Positions 51,596 to 60,761 of a DNA stretch of 64,000 nt are shown here, one piece after another. The stretch spans positions 27,910 to 91,909 of the forward strand of contig NZ_JARZAJ010000029.1 of the NCBI RefSeq assembly GCF_029892105.1, read 5' to 3'. The position numbers and the translations under genes were made by a program. This DNA comes from Kitasatospora sp. GP82 (GTDB lineage Bacteria; Actinomycetota; Actinomycetes; Streptomycetales; Streptomycetaceae). Under the pieces are notes generated by a model, which did not search any database, was not told the origin of the DNA, and saw nothing but the letters and a program-made list of their open reading frames with translations. The first letter of the stretch is position 1; each line of letters begins with the position of its first letter.

Positions 51596-53106
51596 CGCAC
51601 ACGGCAGCGGACGGGCTCCGGTCCGGCTACGACGTGGTGGTGCTCGGTGGGGGCGTGGCCGGCTGCGTGCTGGCCTCCCGGCTGAGCGAGGACCCGGCAC
51701 GGACCGTCTGCCTCGTGGAGGCCGGGCCCGACTACGGCCCTGAGCAGGAGGCATGGCCGCGTCCGCTGCTGGACGCCCGTGCCCTGCCGCGTACCGATGT
51801 CTGGGAGCGCGGCGTCGCGGTTCACCGCATCCGCGCCCGCGTCCTGGGCGGCTCCTCCTGCGTCAACGGCTGCTGGCACACCTGGGGTTCGCACGCCGAC
51901 CACGCGGAGTGGACCGCCGCCGGCGGGCCACGCTGGTCGGCCGAGGCCATGGCGCCATACCGGACCCGGGCTGTCGAGCAGATGAGGCTGCGGCCCGTGC
52001 CGGACCGGGAGTTCTCCGCCTGGAGCCGCGCAACCCTCGCCGCGGCGCGTGAACTCGGCTACCAGGACGTCGACATGGCAGCCCCGGGCGGACCCGGTTA
52101 CGGCACCCCGCTGCTCAACGCCCACGACGGCCTGCGCTGGAACGCCGCCTTCGGCTACCTCGGACACGCCCGGTCCCGCCCCAACCTGACGATCCTCGGC
52201 GGCGCCCACGCCGAGCGGCTGATAATTCGTAACGGCCGAGTCCAGGGCGTCGAGGTCGCCCTGTCCGGGCGGCGCGAGACGCTGACCGCGGACACCTACC
52301 TGGTGGCCGCCGGCGCCTTCGGCTCGCCCGCGCTGCTGCTGCGCAGCGGCATCGGCCCCGCCGACCAGCTCCGCGCGACCGACATCCGCCCGGAGGTCGA
52401 CCTGCCCGGAGTCGGCGCCAACCTGAGCGACCAGCCCGGCCTGTTCGTGCCGCTCGCCCCTACCACCGAGCTCAACTCCGCGCTCGCCGCCCGGCAGCGG
52501 GCCGGCGAACTGTACGTCAGTCGGATGCTGATCCGCACGGCGAGCGCGCACTGCCCGCCGGGCTCCTGGGACCTGCACATCCTCCCCTCCGCCGGCGACC
52601 CGCTCTTCGGCAGCCTGCCGCCGGGGGAGTACGAGGCGGGCATCTCCGCCTTCCTCATGAAACCCGCCTCCCGCGGCCGGGTCCGGCTCCGCTCGGCGGA
52701 CCCCGCCGATCCGCTCGACATCCACCCGGGCTTCCTCACCGACCCGGAGGGCCGGGACACCGCCAGGCTCCGCGCGGGCCTGGCCGTCGTCGAACGGCTG
52801 GCCGCCAGCTCGCCGCTGCGGCCGCTGGTCGCCCCGCTGACCGGCCGCCCGTCGCAGGACCTGTCCGACGAGGAACTCCGGGCTCGGCTCGGCACCTACT
52901 GGCACCCGGTCGGCACCTGCGCCATGGGACGACCCGAAGACCCCGCCGCCGTCACGGACGGCGAGGGACGGGTCCGCGGCGTGGCCAACCTCAGGGTCGC
53001 CGACGCGTCCGTCTTGCCGAGCGTCCCCGCCGCCAACACCCAGCTCCCGGTGCTCGCCCTCGCCGAACTGCTCGCCGACGCGCTCAAGGAGGCCGATTCA
53101 CGATGA
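51592..53106 (+). CDS. GMC-family FAD oxidoreductase
   Basis: A 504-residue glucose-methanol-choline oxidoreductase. The FAD motif is V-V-L-G-G-G-V-A-G near residue 16, the GMC signature V-L-G-G-S-S-C-V-N-G lies near residue 84, and catalytic His is in Y-W-H-P-V-G-T-C-A-M-G near residue 442. It probably oxidises a hydroxyl of the cyclitol or sugar to a ketone, which the aminotransferase or the aldo/keto reductase next door could then use. ATG 51592 overlaps the kinase stop, and the end overlaps the reductase start. Confidence 0.9.
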   Translation: MTHTAADGLRSGYDVVVLGGGVAGCVLASRLSEDPARTVCLVEAGPDYGPEQEAWPRPLLDARALPRTDVWERGVAVHRIRARVLGGSSCVNGCWHTWGSHADHAEWTAAGGPRWSAEAMAPYRTRAVEQMRLRPVPDREFSAWSRATLAAARELGYQDVDMAAPGGPGYGTPLLNAHDGLRWNAAFGYLGHARSRPNLTILGGAHAERLIIRNGRVQGVEVALSGRRETLTADTYLVAAGAFGSPALLLRSGIGPADQLRATDIRPEVDLPGVGANLSDQPGLFVPLAPTTELNSALAARQRAGELYVSRMLIRTASAHCPPGSWDLHILPSAGDPLFGSLPPGEYEAGISAFLMKPASRGRVRLRSADPADPLDIHPGFLTDPEGRDTARLRAGLAVVERLAASSPLRPLVAPLTGRPSQDLSDEELRARLGTYWHPVGTCAMGRPEDPAAVTDGEGRVRGVANLRVADASVLPSVPAANTQLPVLALAELLADALKEADSR

Positions 53107-54071
53107 CCGCTCACAACGCCGTGCCCGCGGACGGCACCCCGCCCGGACCCGACGACCGGCTCGTATACGGCTGCATGGGTCTCGGCGGAGACTGGGACCG
53201 CACCCCCTACACGGTGGCGGACGTCGACCGCGCCGAGGCCGCGGTCCAGGCCGCGCTGGAGGTCGGGATCACCGCGTTCGACCACGCGGACATCTACCGC
53301 CACGGCAAGTCCGAGACGGTGTTCGGCGAGGTGCTGGCCCGCACCCCTGGTCTGCGCGACCGAATAACCCTGCAGACCAAGTGCGGCATCCGCCTCGCCG
53401 ACGGCTCCCGGCCCGGCCACTACCACCTGGCCGCCCGCAGCATCGTCCAGCGCGTCGAGGAGAGCCTGACCCGGCTGCGCACCGACGTGGTGGACACCCT
53501 GCTGCTGCACCGCCCAGACCCGCTGGCCGCGCCGGAGGAGATCGCCGAGGCGCTTCACTCGCTCCACCGCCAGGGCCTGGTCCGGCAGGTCGGCGTCTCC
53601 AACATGAGCGCCGCGCAGATCGCCCACCTCCAGGCGCGGCTGGACCTGCCGCTGACTGTCAATCAGCTGGAGATGAGCCTGGCGCGGCGCGGCTGGGTCG
53701 AGGCCGGGGTGCTGCTCAACACGCCGGCTGCGGGCGCGGACGGCTTCCCCGAGGGAACCCTCGAGTACTGCGTGGACCACGGCATCCAGCTGCAGGCATG
53801 GGGCGCGCTGGCCCGCGGTCGCTACACCGGCACCGAGGCCTCGCCGGCCGCAGACCTGCTGCGGCGGCTTGCCCGGCAGAAGGACACCACGCCCGAGACC
53901 GTGCTGCTGTGGTGGCTCAGGCGCCATCCCGCGCGGATCGTCCCGGTCATCGGCACCAGCCGCCCCGAGCGGATCCGCGCCTGCCGCGACGCCGCCTTCC
54001 ATGAGCCGGATCTGACCCACGAGGAGTGGTACGCCCTCTGGATCGCCGCCCGGGGCGCCCCACTGCCCTGA
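53103..54071 (+). CDS. Aldo/keto reductase
   Basis: A 322-residue NADPH-dependent AKR. The catalytic set is Asp and Tyr in F-D-H-A-D-I-Y near residue 60, Lys in L-Q-T-K-C-G near residue 92 and His in L-L-H-R-P-D near residue 136. It is placed directly after the GMC oxidoreductase with a 4-bp overlap, so oxidation and re-reduction at one carbon (net epimerisation) is one possibility. The substrate is unknown. Confidence 0.88.
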   Translation: MTAHNAVPADGTPPGPDDRLVYGCMGLGGDWDRTPYTVADVDRAEAAVQAALEVGITAFDHADIYRHGKSETVFGEVLARTPGLRDRITLQTKCGIRLADGSRPGHYHLAARSIVQRVEESLTRLRTDVVDTLLLHRPDPLAAPEEIAEALHSLHRQGLVRQVGVSNMSAAQIAHLQARLDLPLTVNQLEMSLARRGWVEAGVLLNTPAAGADGFPEGTLEYCVDHGIQLQAWGALARGRYTGTEASPAADLLRRLARQKDTTPETVLLWWLRRHPARIVPVIGTSRPERIRACRDAAFHEPDLTHEEWYALWIAARGAPLP

Positions 54072-54129
54072 CCGGCCCGGTGCCACCCCTTCCGCCCCCG
54101 TCGCCCCTACCGTCGGAGAACCCACACCC

Positions 54130-56196
54130 GTGATCGCGCGCACCACTCCCACGACCGCCGTCCCCCAGAGCCGGCTCCAGTCGGCCCGTTTCTACATCAC
54201 CTTCCGCTGCAACTCGCTCTGCGGCTACTGCAATGTCTGGCAGGACGACAAGTTCAAGGGCTACCAGGAGCTCACCCTGGAACGGGCCTGCCAGATCCTG
54301 GACGAGCTGTACGAACTCGGCGTCCGCTACATCGACTTCACCGGCGGCGAGCCGGTGCTGCACCCGCACATCAACGGGATCGTGCAGTACGCCAAGTCGC
54401 TCGGCATGACGGTGGAGATCACCAGCAACGGCATCCGCTTCGCCAAGCACATCGACGCGATCGTGCCGTACGTCGACACCATGAACGTCTCCCTGGACAC
54501 CCTCCGTCCCGACCGCTACCGGCAGATCCGCGGCGTTCCTACCCTGGACCGGGCGCTCGACGTGATCCAGCGGGTGATCGCCGCCGGCTCCGGCAACCTC
54601 AAGCTGATCTGCGTGGTCACCCGCGAGAACGTGGACGAGATACCGGACTTGCTGCGCTTCGCCCAGGAGAACCGGATCACCGTCTACTTCTCTGGGATGT
54701 TCGACTACTTCGACGAGCAGGACACCGTCCGCGACACCAACCGCACAGCCCGCAAGCTCAAGCTGATCGAGCAGAACGGCAAGCCGCTCGCGGCCCCGGC
54801 CGGACGGGCCGGGCGGATGAACGAGTCGGAGCCGACCACCGACCTGGTCGCCGCCGAACTCATCCGACTGCTCTACCAGCCGTTCGCGCTGATCAATCTG
54901 CACTTCCGCAAGTACGTGGAGAACCTTGACCCCACCGCCCCAACCGACTGCTACGCCAACAAGCGGATCCTGACCGTAGGCCCGGACGGGCGGTTGGTGC
55001 TGCCCTGCTACCACGCCTTCGACAACTCGGTGCAGTGGAACCGCCCACTGCGCGAACTGGTGCAGGACCCGGAATTCCTGCGCGTTCGCGACGAGGAGGT
55101 CGGGCACCGCACAGAGTGCCGCGGCTGCACCGTCTTCCCGTACATCGGGCTCTCGTTCAGCTACCGGTTCGACAAGATCTTCCTCTATCAGGCGATCTCC
55201 GAGGAGATCGCCAAGATAAAGACTCGCTTCGTCGATCCACTACCGCACCAACTCGCCCTGGACCACGACGCGTTGCAGGCCAGCTACGCGGAGCTGGAAA
55301 AGCTGATCGACAACGTGCTGCCCGCCCCCCTGCCGCCCCTCAGCTCCGACCACTTCTACCGCTTCGAGGCCACCGGTACCGGCGTCGCCACCGAGTTCAC
55401 CACCGGGGAGCTCAGCCTGGCCGAACTGCTGGGTGACCACGCACAAGCGGAGTGCTGGGGGATCCAGCGATCCCCGCACACCTGGATGCGGCTGGTGTAC
55501 CGGGACCTGGTCCCCGCCCTCAAGGAGCTCGCCGACGCCGGCATGATCCCGCAGGAGGCCTACGAGACCCTGGTCGGCGAGCTCTACGAGGTCCAACTCG
55601 CCTGGTGGCAGGGGTACCTCGCGCGCTATTACCGCGGCTGCGAGAACGCCGACACGCAAGGGGCCCAGCAGGTGCTCGCCCGCTTCATCGAGCGCACGAC
55701 GGCCATGCTGCCCAACGTCCCCCGCGCCACACGGGTACGCGAGGTACTGCTGCACGCCGGCTGCGTCCTGGGCCTGGCACCCGAACAGCTGGCCCCGCTG
55801 GCCGTGCACAGCTCCTTCCCTGAGGCCAGCCTGATCGCCAAGCACCTACTCCTCACCGCCGAGCACTTCGATCTGCCGAAGTACGCGGAGCTACTCCCGG
55901 CGCAGGCCGCAGAGCCGCTGCGCCTTGTCGTCGAGGAGCCGGACGGTGCGGAGGATCCGGCTTGGCACGGGCACCTGGATGCCGAGACCGCGCGACTGCT
56001 CGGTTACCAGGACCCGGTCGGTGCGGTCGATCAGGCCACCGCCGAAAGGCTGGTCAAAGCCGTCCTCGCGCTCGCCGCCCAGCAGCGCGCCGGGTTCGCC
56101 GAACGTCTGCTCGCCCACGAGCTGTGCGACCCGCAGGCGTTGCGTCGGCGCGGCGTACACCTGCGGGAGCGTTCGGTCACGAGAGCACACGGCTGA
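54130..56196 (+). CDS. Radical SAM/SPASM-like enzyme with long C-terminal domain
   Basis: A 688-residue protein. The radical SAM cluster is C27-x3-C31-x2-C34 (C-N-S-L-C-G-Y-C), followed by F-T-G-G-E-P-V and the rest of the barrel. Auxiliary-cluster cysteines are visible in D-C-Y-A-N near residue 278, L-P-C-Y-H near residue 295 and C-R-G-C near residue 333. About 330 residues of unknown function follow, helical in character. No RiPP precursor is nearby; its place in a cyclitol operon suggests radical dehydration, epimerisation or C-C chemistry on a sugar or cyclitol. GTG 54130 follows GGAGAA. It is the last gene of the operon. Confidence 0.85.
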   Translation: MIARTTPTTAVPQSRLQSARFYITFRCNSLCGYCNVWQDDKFKGYQELTLERACQILDELYELGVRYIDFTGGEPVLHPHINGIVQYAKSLGMTVEITSNGIRFAKHIDAIVPYVDTMNVSLDTLRPDRYRQIRGVPTLDRALDVIQRVIAAGSGNLKLICVVTRENVDEIPDLLRFAQENRITVYFSGMFDYFDEQDTVRDTNRTARKLKLIEQNGKPLAAPAGRAGRMNESEPTTDLVAAELIRLLYQPFALINLHFRKYVENLDPTAPTDCYANKRILTVGPDGRLVLPCYHAFDNSVQWNRPLRELVQDPEFLRVRDEEVGHRTECRGCTVFPYIGLSFSYRFDKIFLYQAISEEIAKIKTRFVDPLPHQLALDHDALQASYAELEKLIDNVLPAPLPPLSSDHFYRFEATGTGVATEFTTGELSLAELLGDHAQAECWGIQRSPHTWMRLVYRDLVPALKELADAGMIPQEAYETLVGELYEVQLAWWQGYLARYYRGCENADTQGAQQVLARFIERTTAMLPNVPRATRVREVLLHAGCVLGLAPEQLAPLAVHSSFPEASLIAKHLLLTAEHFDLPKYAELLPAQAAEPLRLVVEEPDGAEDPAWHGHLDAETARLLGYQDPVGAVDQATAERLVKAVLALAAQQRAGFAERLLAHELCDPQALRRRGVHLRERSVTRAHG

Positions 56197-56299
56197 ACTG
56201 GGACCACCGTGCTCAGGGCCTGGACGGACGTGGAGGCGGCGGGCAGGCTGCGGGTGCTGGTTAACCATCTGGCCTGGTCAAGCGGCATGTCGGTACTTG

Positions 56300-56560
56300 T
56301 GGAGGGACCGCCGAGCTGGTTTCGTCGGCGGACCTGCAGGGCCTCTTGTCGGCCAGGCGTTTCTTCCGGCGCCTCCTCAAGAAGACCCGCTCGGTGTCCC
56401 GGTTGATCGTCACCGACAAGCTCCGCCGCCACCTGATGACCGCACCCGACCACCGAGCCGAGATGATCATCCGCTTTGCGATCTGGGACCAGATCACCCA
56501 CGCCGCCGCCCGACCAAGGCCCGGCACTCGGCCCCACCACACCGCCATACGCCAACACCC
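56300..56560 (+). pseudogene. Decayed transposase fragment (IS6-like start, chimeric end)
   Basis: A plus-strand frame reads A-R-R-F-F-R-R-L-L-K-K and then S-R-L-I-V-T-D-K-L-R (about 56360-56430), close to the start of the DDE domain of IS6-family transposases. It is followed by R-A-E-M-I-I-R-F-A-I-W-D-Q, which does not fit that family. There is no full transposase and no inverted repeats that I can see. It is a relic of past insertion and deletion at the right edge of the cyclitol block. The rest of 56197-56655 has no recognisable gene. Confidence 0.6.
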
Positions 56561-56655
56561 CCGACAACGTGACAACGCCCCTCGTCGATCTCGTGGATCA
56601 CCCTGCTGTCCCCCTGCCTTGCCGGTGGGAGCGCCGATCACGGACTGATCGGCCG

Positions 56656-57312
56656 TCAGATAAAGCCCTCGCGCAGGGCGTAGGCCACGGCGTGCGCCCG
56701 GTTGCGCAGGTGGAGGCGGGTGGTCAGGCCGTGCAGCACGTTCTTGACGGTGCGTTCGGAGTAGCCGAGACTGGCGCCGATCTCCGCGGTGTCCAGGCCG
56801 TCAGCGATCAGTCGCAGGATGTCGGTCTCGCGCGCGGCGAGGCCGGTCGGGACGTGGCAGGTGCTGTCACCGGCGTTGCGCTGCATCCGCCCGACCTGGT
56901 CGAGCAGGCGCCCCAGCAGGTCGGCGGGGAGGTCGCCCTGACCGCGGGCCGCCGCCAGGACGGCTCGCCGCAGGCGCTCCGGACCGGCCTCGTGCCGCCA
57001 CAGGATCGCGCTGACGCCGCACTCCAGCACATCCATCAGCTCGGGCTCGCGGATCCGCCCGACGACCAGGACCACCCGTGCGGCGCCGCCGCGGGCCAAC
57101 CCGCGCAGCTGCAGCAGGGTTGCCGCGTCCGTGGTGTCAGAGAGCACCACGGCGACGGCGGCCCCGGGGCTCTGCGGCCCTTCGCCGATCAGGTCGATCT
57201 CGGGGTGCGGCCGGAGCTGACTGACCGCCCCTGCCCGGGAGATCGGGTCGGGGGCATGGACCTCGACGGTGATGCGGGCGGTCTCGGTCGGCCGCTCATG
57301 CGTCTGAAGCAC
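56656..57312 (-). CDS. LuxR-type helix-turn-helix regulator (response-regulator-like)
   Basis: A 218-residue regulator. The C-terminal 65 residues are a clear LuxR/GerE helix-turn-helix: L-A-A-R-E-T-D-I-L-R-L-I-A-D-G-L, then S-E-R-T-V-K-N-V-L and a final A-V-A-Y-A-L-R-E-G-F-I. The N-terminal part looks like a receiver fold, but without convincing paired acidic residues, so it may be an atypical, phosphorylation-independent receiver. GTG 57310-57312 is chosen because GGGGAGG sits 6 nt upstream; a longer upstream frame lacks support. No histidine kinase is nearby. It may control one of the flanking operons. Confidence 0.87.
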   Translation of the reverse strand: MLQTHERPTETARITVEVHAPDPISRAGAVSQLRPHPEIDLIGEGPQSPGAAVAVVLSDTTDAATLLQLRGLARGGAARVVLVVGRIREPELMDVLECGVSAILWRHEAGPERLRRAVLAAARGQGDLPADLLGRLLDQVGRMQRNAGDSTCHVPTGLAARETDILRLIADGLDTAEIGASLGYSERTVKNVLHGLTTRLHLRNRAHAVAYALREGFI

Positions 57313-57906
57313 GGGTGCCTCCCCAATCGTCTGCCTGTTCTGCGCACTCGTACCTTGACAGCGCGCCGAACGGACCTCCTGGTTCATCCCCGCGGGCGGA
57401 CGGGGCCGGGCAGCGGCCCGCGCCGGGATCCGGTCCGTTCCCGGGCCCGTGGACCCCGCCGTCACCGCGGCCCGTAATGCCTTGCGGAGGACCGCTCGGC
57501 GACCGTCCGTCGCAGCGAGGCGCCGGGCACCGACGCCACGGCCAGGAAGACGCTGCCCTGCTGCTCGAAGACCTCGACCAGGCGCGGCTCAGCAGTGCGG
57601 CATCGGCGGTGCGTTCGCCGTGGGTGCGGCGGGGGCCCTGGACGGGTGGGTCGGCGGGGGCCCGAGTGGTGTTCGGAGCGGATGTCACGGCTGTTCGACC
57701 TTCCGGCTGTTCCGCTGTCCACAGGCGGGTTGAGCGGTTCCTCGAGATGGATCCTGCCGTGACGATCCGGTGTGCTCAACGTGTTGCCCGTTGCCCAATC
57801 GAACGGGCAACATTCCACGCTGGAGGGCATTCGCGGTGCCGGCGGGGGCCAGGCGACACCAGCCGGGCGACCGTGACCGATTCCGCCGATCCGCCCCCCG
57901 GCCACC
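57313..57906. other. Intergenic region with inverted repeat and a possible frameshifted small gene
   Basis: This gap of 594 bp has no confident gene. On the minus strand a frame opening at GTG 57688 (GGAAGG about 10 nt upstream) would join, through one frameshift near 57590, a second frame that ends at 57462 and includes L-V-E-V-F-E-Q-Q-G-S-V-F-L-A-V-A-S-V. That may be a broken small gene, but the evidence is weak. A strong inverted repeat at 57782-57812 is listed separately. Confidence 0.35.
57782..57812. terminator. Perfect 11-bp inverted repeat downstream of the minus-strand operon
   Basis: TGTTGCCCGTT (57782-57792), 9 nt, AACGGGCAACA (57802-57812). The arms are exactly complementary. It lies 94 bp past the stop of the leftward FAD/NAD(P)-binding gene and could end that operon. 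There is no T tract, and the modest G+C and symmetry would also fit a regulator operator. Confidence 0.5.
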
Positions 57907-59460
57907 TCATGCTCCTGGTTGCACTGCCGGGCGCACATTTCTCCCTGCCGTCGGGCAGCCGTCAGGCGGTTCGTCGACAGCTGATCGATGTTCCGCCGGA
58001 CTGGGCAGGGTGAAGGCGGAGCTGTGCAGTGGGCCGTTGTGCACGGGCACGCCGGGGCCGGGCGACAGGGACATGTGGAGTCCAGGACTTCCGCCTCGCC
58101 GCCCAGCGTTCTTGGAGCCGAGGAGATCGGCGGCGAGGGCGTGAGCCTGGGCGCGGATCTCGGGAATGGCGGCGGATTCGAACAAGGCGCCCCGGCGCAG
58201 CGAGCCGAGGGTCCAGAGGACGGCCGAGGCGGTGCCATCGGCGGGGAGCAGGCGGCCGTTGGGGGTGGTGTGAAAGCCGAGGCCGGTGGGATCGGGGGCA
58301 GCGAGGCCGGTGGCGAGGAGGCCGGCGACGAGCGGATCGTCCACGCGGCGTACATCTGCTTGAGGCCCGGTGCAGTTGACGACGGCGCCGACGCTCAGCG
58401 TGCGGCCGTCGCGCAGACGTACCAGGACGGAGTCCTGAGTCGCAGCGGCGTCGGCGATCTCGCCCGGGCCGACCTGTATCCGGCCCGCGTCGATTTCGCC
58501 CTGCAGGGCCCGGGCAATGGTCGGCGGGATGCGGTGGCGGTGGCTGTTCCACAACGCCTGGTCGTGGTGGAGGAAGTGGGCCCGAGCGGACGGGGAGAGG
58601 TGCTGCCACAGTTCGGCGGTGACCGGGCGGAGGCTGTCGATTCCCACCCGCCAGTCGCCGTACGTGCGGCGACAGGCCGAAACGTGGCTCAGCAGGCTGC
58701 GGCGGATCTGCTGGATGTCCGCGCCCGAGTCGAAGGAGGGCGGGGGAGCCACGGGTAGCGGCGATTCGGCGTGCGGCTGGGGCAACAGGCCGTGCCGGGA
58801 GATCGCCCGGACTGCACGGCCCGCGCGACTGAGGGTGAGTGCGACATCGACCATGGTCAGTCCGGTCCCGACGAGGAGGACGTCGCCGTGGTCCGGCAGG
58901 CATTCGAGGGCGCCCGGGGCCCAAGGGGCGGGCAGGTACCGGGAGGAGCGGTGCAGGGCGGGCGGCGCCCAGCCCGAACCGGGGGGAAAGTTGCCCAGAG
59001 CGAGGACGGCCGCATCCGCCGGCACCGGTTCGTCGGAGCCGAGGACGAGAGTCACGCCGTGGTCGGTCCGGCGTACGCCCACCGCCCGTTCGTGGACCCG
59101 GTGCAGGCGTCCGGGGCCGGGCCCGGACGCCGCAGCGGCCAGCACGTCGGCGAGGTACTCGCCGTAGAGGGCCCGGGGGACGTGATCGTCGCCGGCATGC
59201 ACGCCGGGGGCGCGTCGGGTCAGCCAGCGGACGAAGTGGTCCGGTGCGTCGTGGTGCGCGCTCATTCGGCCGGCGGGGACGTTGAGCAGATGGTGCGCGG
59301 CACTTGAGGCGTAGGCAACGCCTCGACCGGTGACACCCGGGTCGATCAGCCACACCTCCAGTTCGGCCTGGAGCGCGGCCGCCCTGCGGAGAAGCTGTGC
59401 TGCGGTGAGGGTGCCGGCGGCTCCGGCGCCGACCACGGCGATGCGGGGCGTCTCAGGCAT
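57907..59460 (-). CDS. FAD/NAD(P)-binding oxidoreductase
   Basis: A 517-residue protein with an N-terminal dinucleotide-binding motif V-V-G-A-G-A-A-G-T near residue 10 and a second G-T-G-L-T-M near residue 200. L-L-N-V-P-A-G-R-M-S near residue 60 and V-N-C-T-G-P near residue 360 are typical of the FAD-NAD(P)-binding family (HpaB-unrelated, amine-oxidase-like Rossmann proteins). The C-terminal 70 residues are Pro/Gly-rich and probably disordered. ATG 59458-59460 overlaps the CysN stop by 8 bp and has GAGGTGA upstream, so it is coupled to cysN. Function is unknown; a link to sulfur metabolism is inferred only from the operon. Confidence 0.82.
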   Translation of the reverse strand: MPETPRIAVVGAGAAGTLTAAQLLRRAAALQAELEVWLIDPGVTGRGVAYASSAAHHLLNVPAGRMSAHHDAPDHFVRWLTRRAPGVHAGDDHVPRALYGEYLADVLAAAASGPGPGRLHRVHERAVGVRRTDHGVTLVLGSDEPVPADAAVLALGNFPPGSGWAPPALHRSSRYLPAPWAPGALECLPDHGDVLLVGTGLTMVDVALTLSRAGRAVRAISRHGLLPQPHAESPLPVAPPPSFDSGADIQQIRRSLLSHVSACRRTYGDWRVGIDSLRPVTAELWQHLSPSARAHFLHHDQALWNSHRHRIPPTIARALQGEIDAGRIQVGPGEIADAAATQDSVLVRLRDGRTLSVGAVVNCTGPQADVRRVDDPLVAGLLATGLAAPDPTGLGFHTTPNGRLLPADGTASAVLWTLGSLRRGALFESAAIPEIRAQAHALAADLLGSKNAGRRGGSPGLHMSLSPGPGVPVHNGPLHSSAFTLPSPAEHRSAVDEPPDGCPTAGRNVRPAVQPGA

Positions 59461-60760
59461 CGGTGCGGTCACCTCGGAAGAGCCGGCGTGCCTCGCCCGC
59501 CATGCCGGCGGTGAGGGTGGTGCCGTCGGCCGGATCGATCAGAAGCAATGACCCGGTACGGCGGTTGTCGGAGTAGTGGTCCAGAGCCAGTGGCTCGGCG
59601 GTGCGCAGGACGACGCGGCCGATGTCGTTGATGACGAGGCCGTCGGGGGCGAGCTCGGCGGCGAGGGTGTCGGTGTCGATTCGGTGGGAGACCTCCACCA
59701 CCAGGGCCCGCACCGTGCGGGTGGTGTGTTTGAGGAGCACCTTGGCACCGGGGAGCAGCGGGCGTTCGTGGAGGTGACAGACGGCAGCTTCGACATCGCG
59801 GGTGAGCGCCGGAAGCGGGTCGGTGGCGATGAGGTCGCCGCGTGAGACGTCCACGTCGTCGGCGAGCAGCACCGTCACCGACTGCGGTGCCCAGGCGATG
59901 TCGACGGGCTCGCCGAGCAGGTCCAGGGCTGCGACGGTGCTGGTGCGACCGGAGGGCAGTACGGTGACCGGGTCGCCGACACGCAGCACACCGGAGGCCA
60001 ACTGGCCCGCGTAGCCGCGGTAGTCGGGGTGGTCGGCGGTCTGCGGGCGGATCACGTACTGCACGGGAAAGCGGGCCGGGCAGGCGGTCAGGTCGTGGCT
60101 GACGGGGACGGTCTCCAGGTGCTCAAGCACGGTGGGGCCGCCGTACCAGTCCATCTGCGCGGAGGGCTCCACCACGTTGTCGCCGGCGAGCGCGGAGATC
60201 GGGATCGCGGTGATCTCAGGAACGCCCAACTCCGAGGCGTACACGGTGAATTCCTCGGCAATGGCGGCGAATACCGGCTCGGCGTAGTCGACCAGATCCA
60301 TCTTGTTGACGGCGAGTACGACGTGGGGGACGCGGAGCAGGGCGGCGACGGCGGCGTGGCGGCGGGTCTGTTCGACGACGCCGTTGCGGGCGTCGACGAG
60401 GACGACGGCGAGTTCGGCGGTGGAGGCGCCGGTGACCATGTTGCGGGTGTACTGCACGTGGCCGGGGGTGTCGGCGAGGATGAACCGGCGCCGGGGGGTG
60501 GCGAAGTAGCGGTAGGCGACGTCGATGGTGATGCCCTGTTCGCGTTCGGCGCGCAGGCCGTCGGTGAGCAGGGCGAGGTCGGGTGCGTTCTGGCCGCGGC
60601 TTTGGGAGGCGCGTTCGACGGCCTCCAGCTGGTCGGCGAGGACCGACTTGGAGTCGTGGAGCAGGCGGCCGACGAGGGTGGACTTGCCGTCGTCGACGGA
60701 TCCGGCGGTGGCGAAGCGCAGCAGCGAGGCGGGTCCGGTGTGGACCGTGGTGGTGGTCAT
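59453..60760 (-). CDS. cysN: Sulfate adenylyltransferase subunit 1 (GTPase)
   Basis: A 435-residue GTPase of ATP sulfurylase. G1 is G-S-V-D-D-G-K-S-T near residue 20, G3 D-T-P-G-H near residue 97 and G4 N-K-M-D near residue 152, followed by the EF-Tu-like domains 2 and 3. R-G-Q-N-A-P-D-L-A-L-L-T-D-G-L is the CysN switch region. With CysD it makes adenosine 5'-phosphosulfate from ATP and sulfate. It has no fused CysC kinase domain, and no cysC, cysH or sulfotransferase is in the window. It follows cysD by 1 bp and is coupled to the FAD gene. Confidence 0.96.
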   Translation of the reverse strand: MTTTTVHTGPASLLRFATAGSVDDGKSTLVGRLLHDSKSVLADQLEAVERASQSRGQNAPDLALLTDGLRAEREQGITIDVAYRYFATPRRRFILADTPGHVQYTRNMVTGASTAELAVVLVDARNGVVEQTRRHAAVAALLRVPHVVLAVNKMDLVDYAEPVFAAIAEEFTVYASELGVPEITAIPISALAGDNVVEPSAQMDWYGGPTVLEHLETVPVSHDLTACPARFPVQYVIRPQTADHPDYRGYAGQLASGVLRVGDPVTVLPSGRTSTVAALDLLGEPVDIAWAPQSVTVLLADDVDVSRGDLIATDPLPALTRDVEAAVCHLHERPLLPGAKVLLKHTTRTVRALVVEVSHRIDTDTLAAELAPDGLVINDIGRVVLRTAEPLALDHYSDNRRTGSLLLIDPADGTTLTAGMAGEARRLFRGDRTDA

Positions 60761-60761
60761 G

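Noticed and set aside
54130..56196. RiPP-modifying radical SAM system
   Set aside because: No short precursor peptide gene with a credible ribosome-binding site was seen next to either radical SAM gene.
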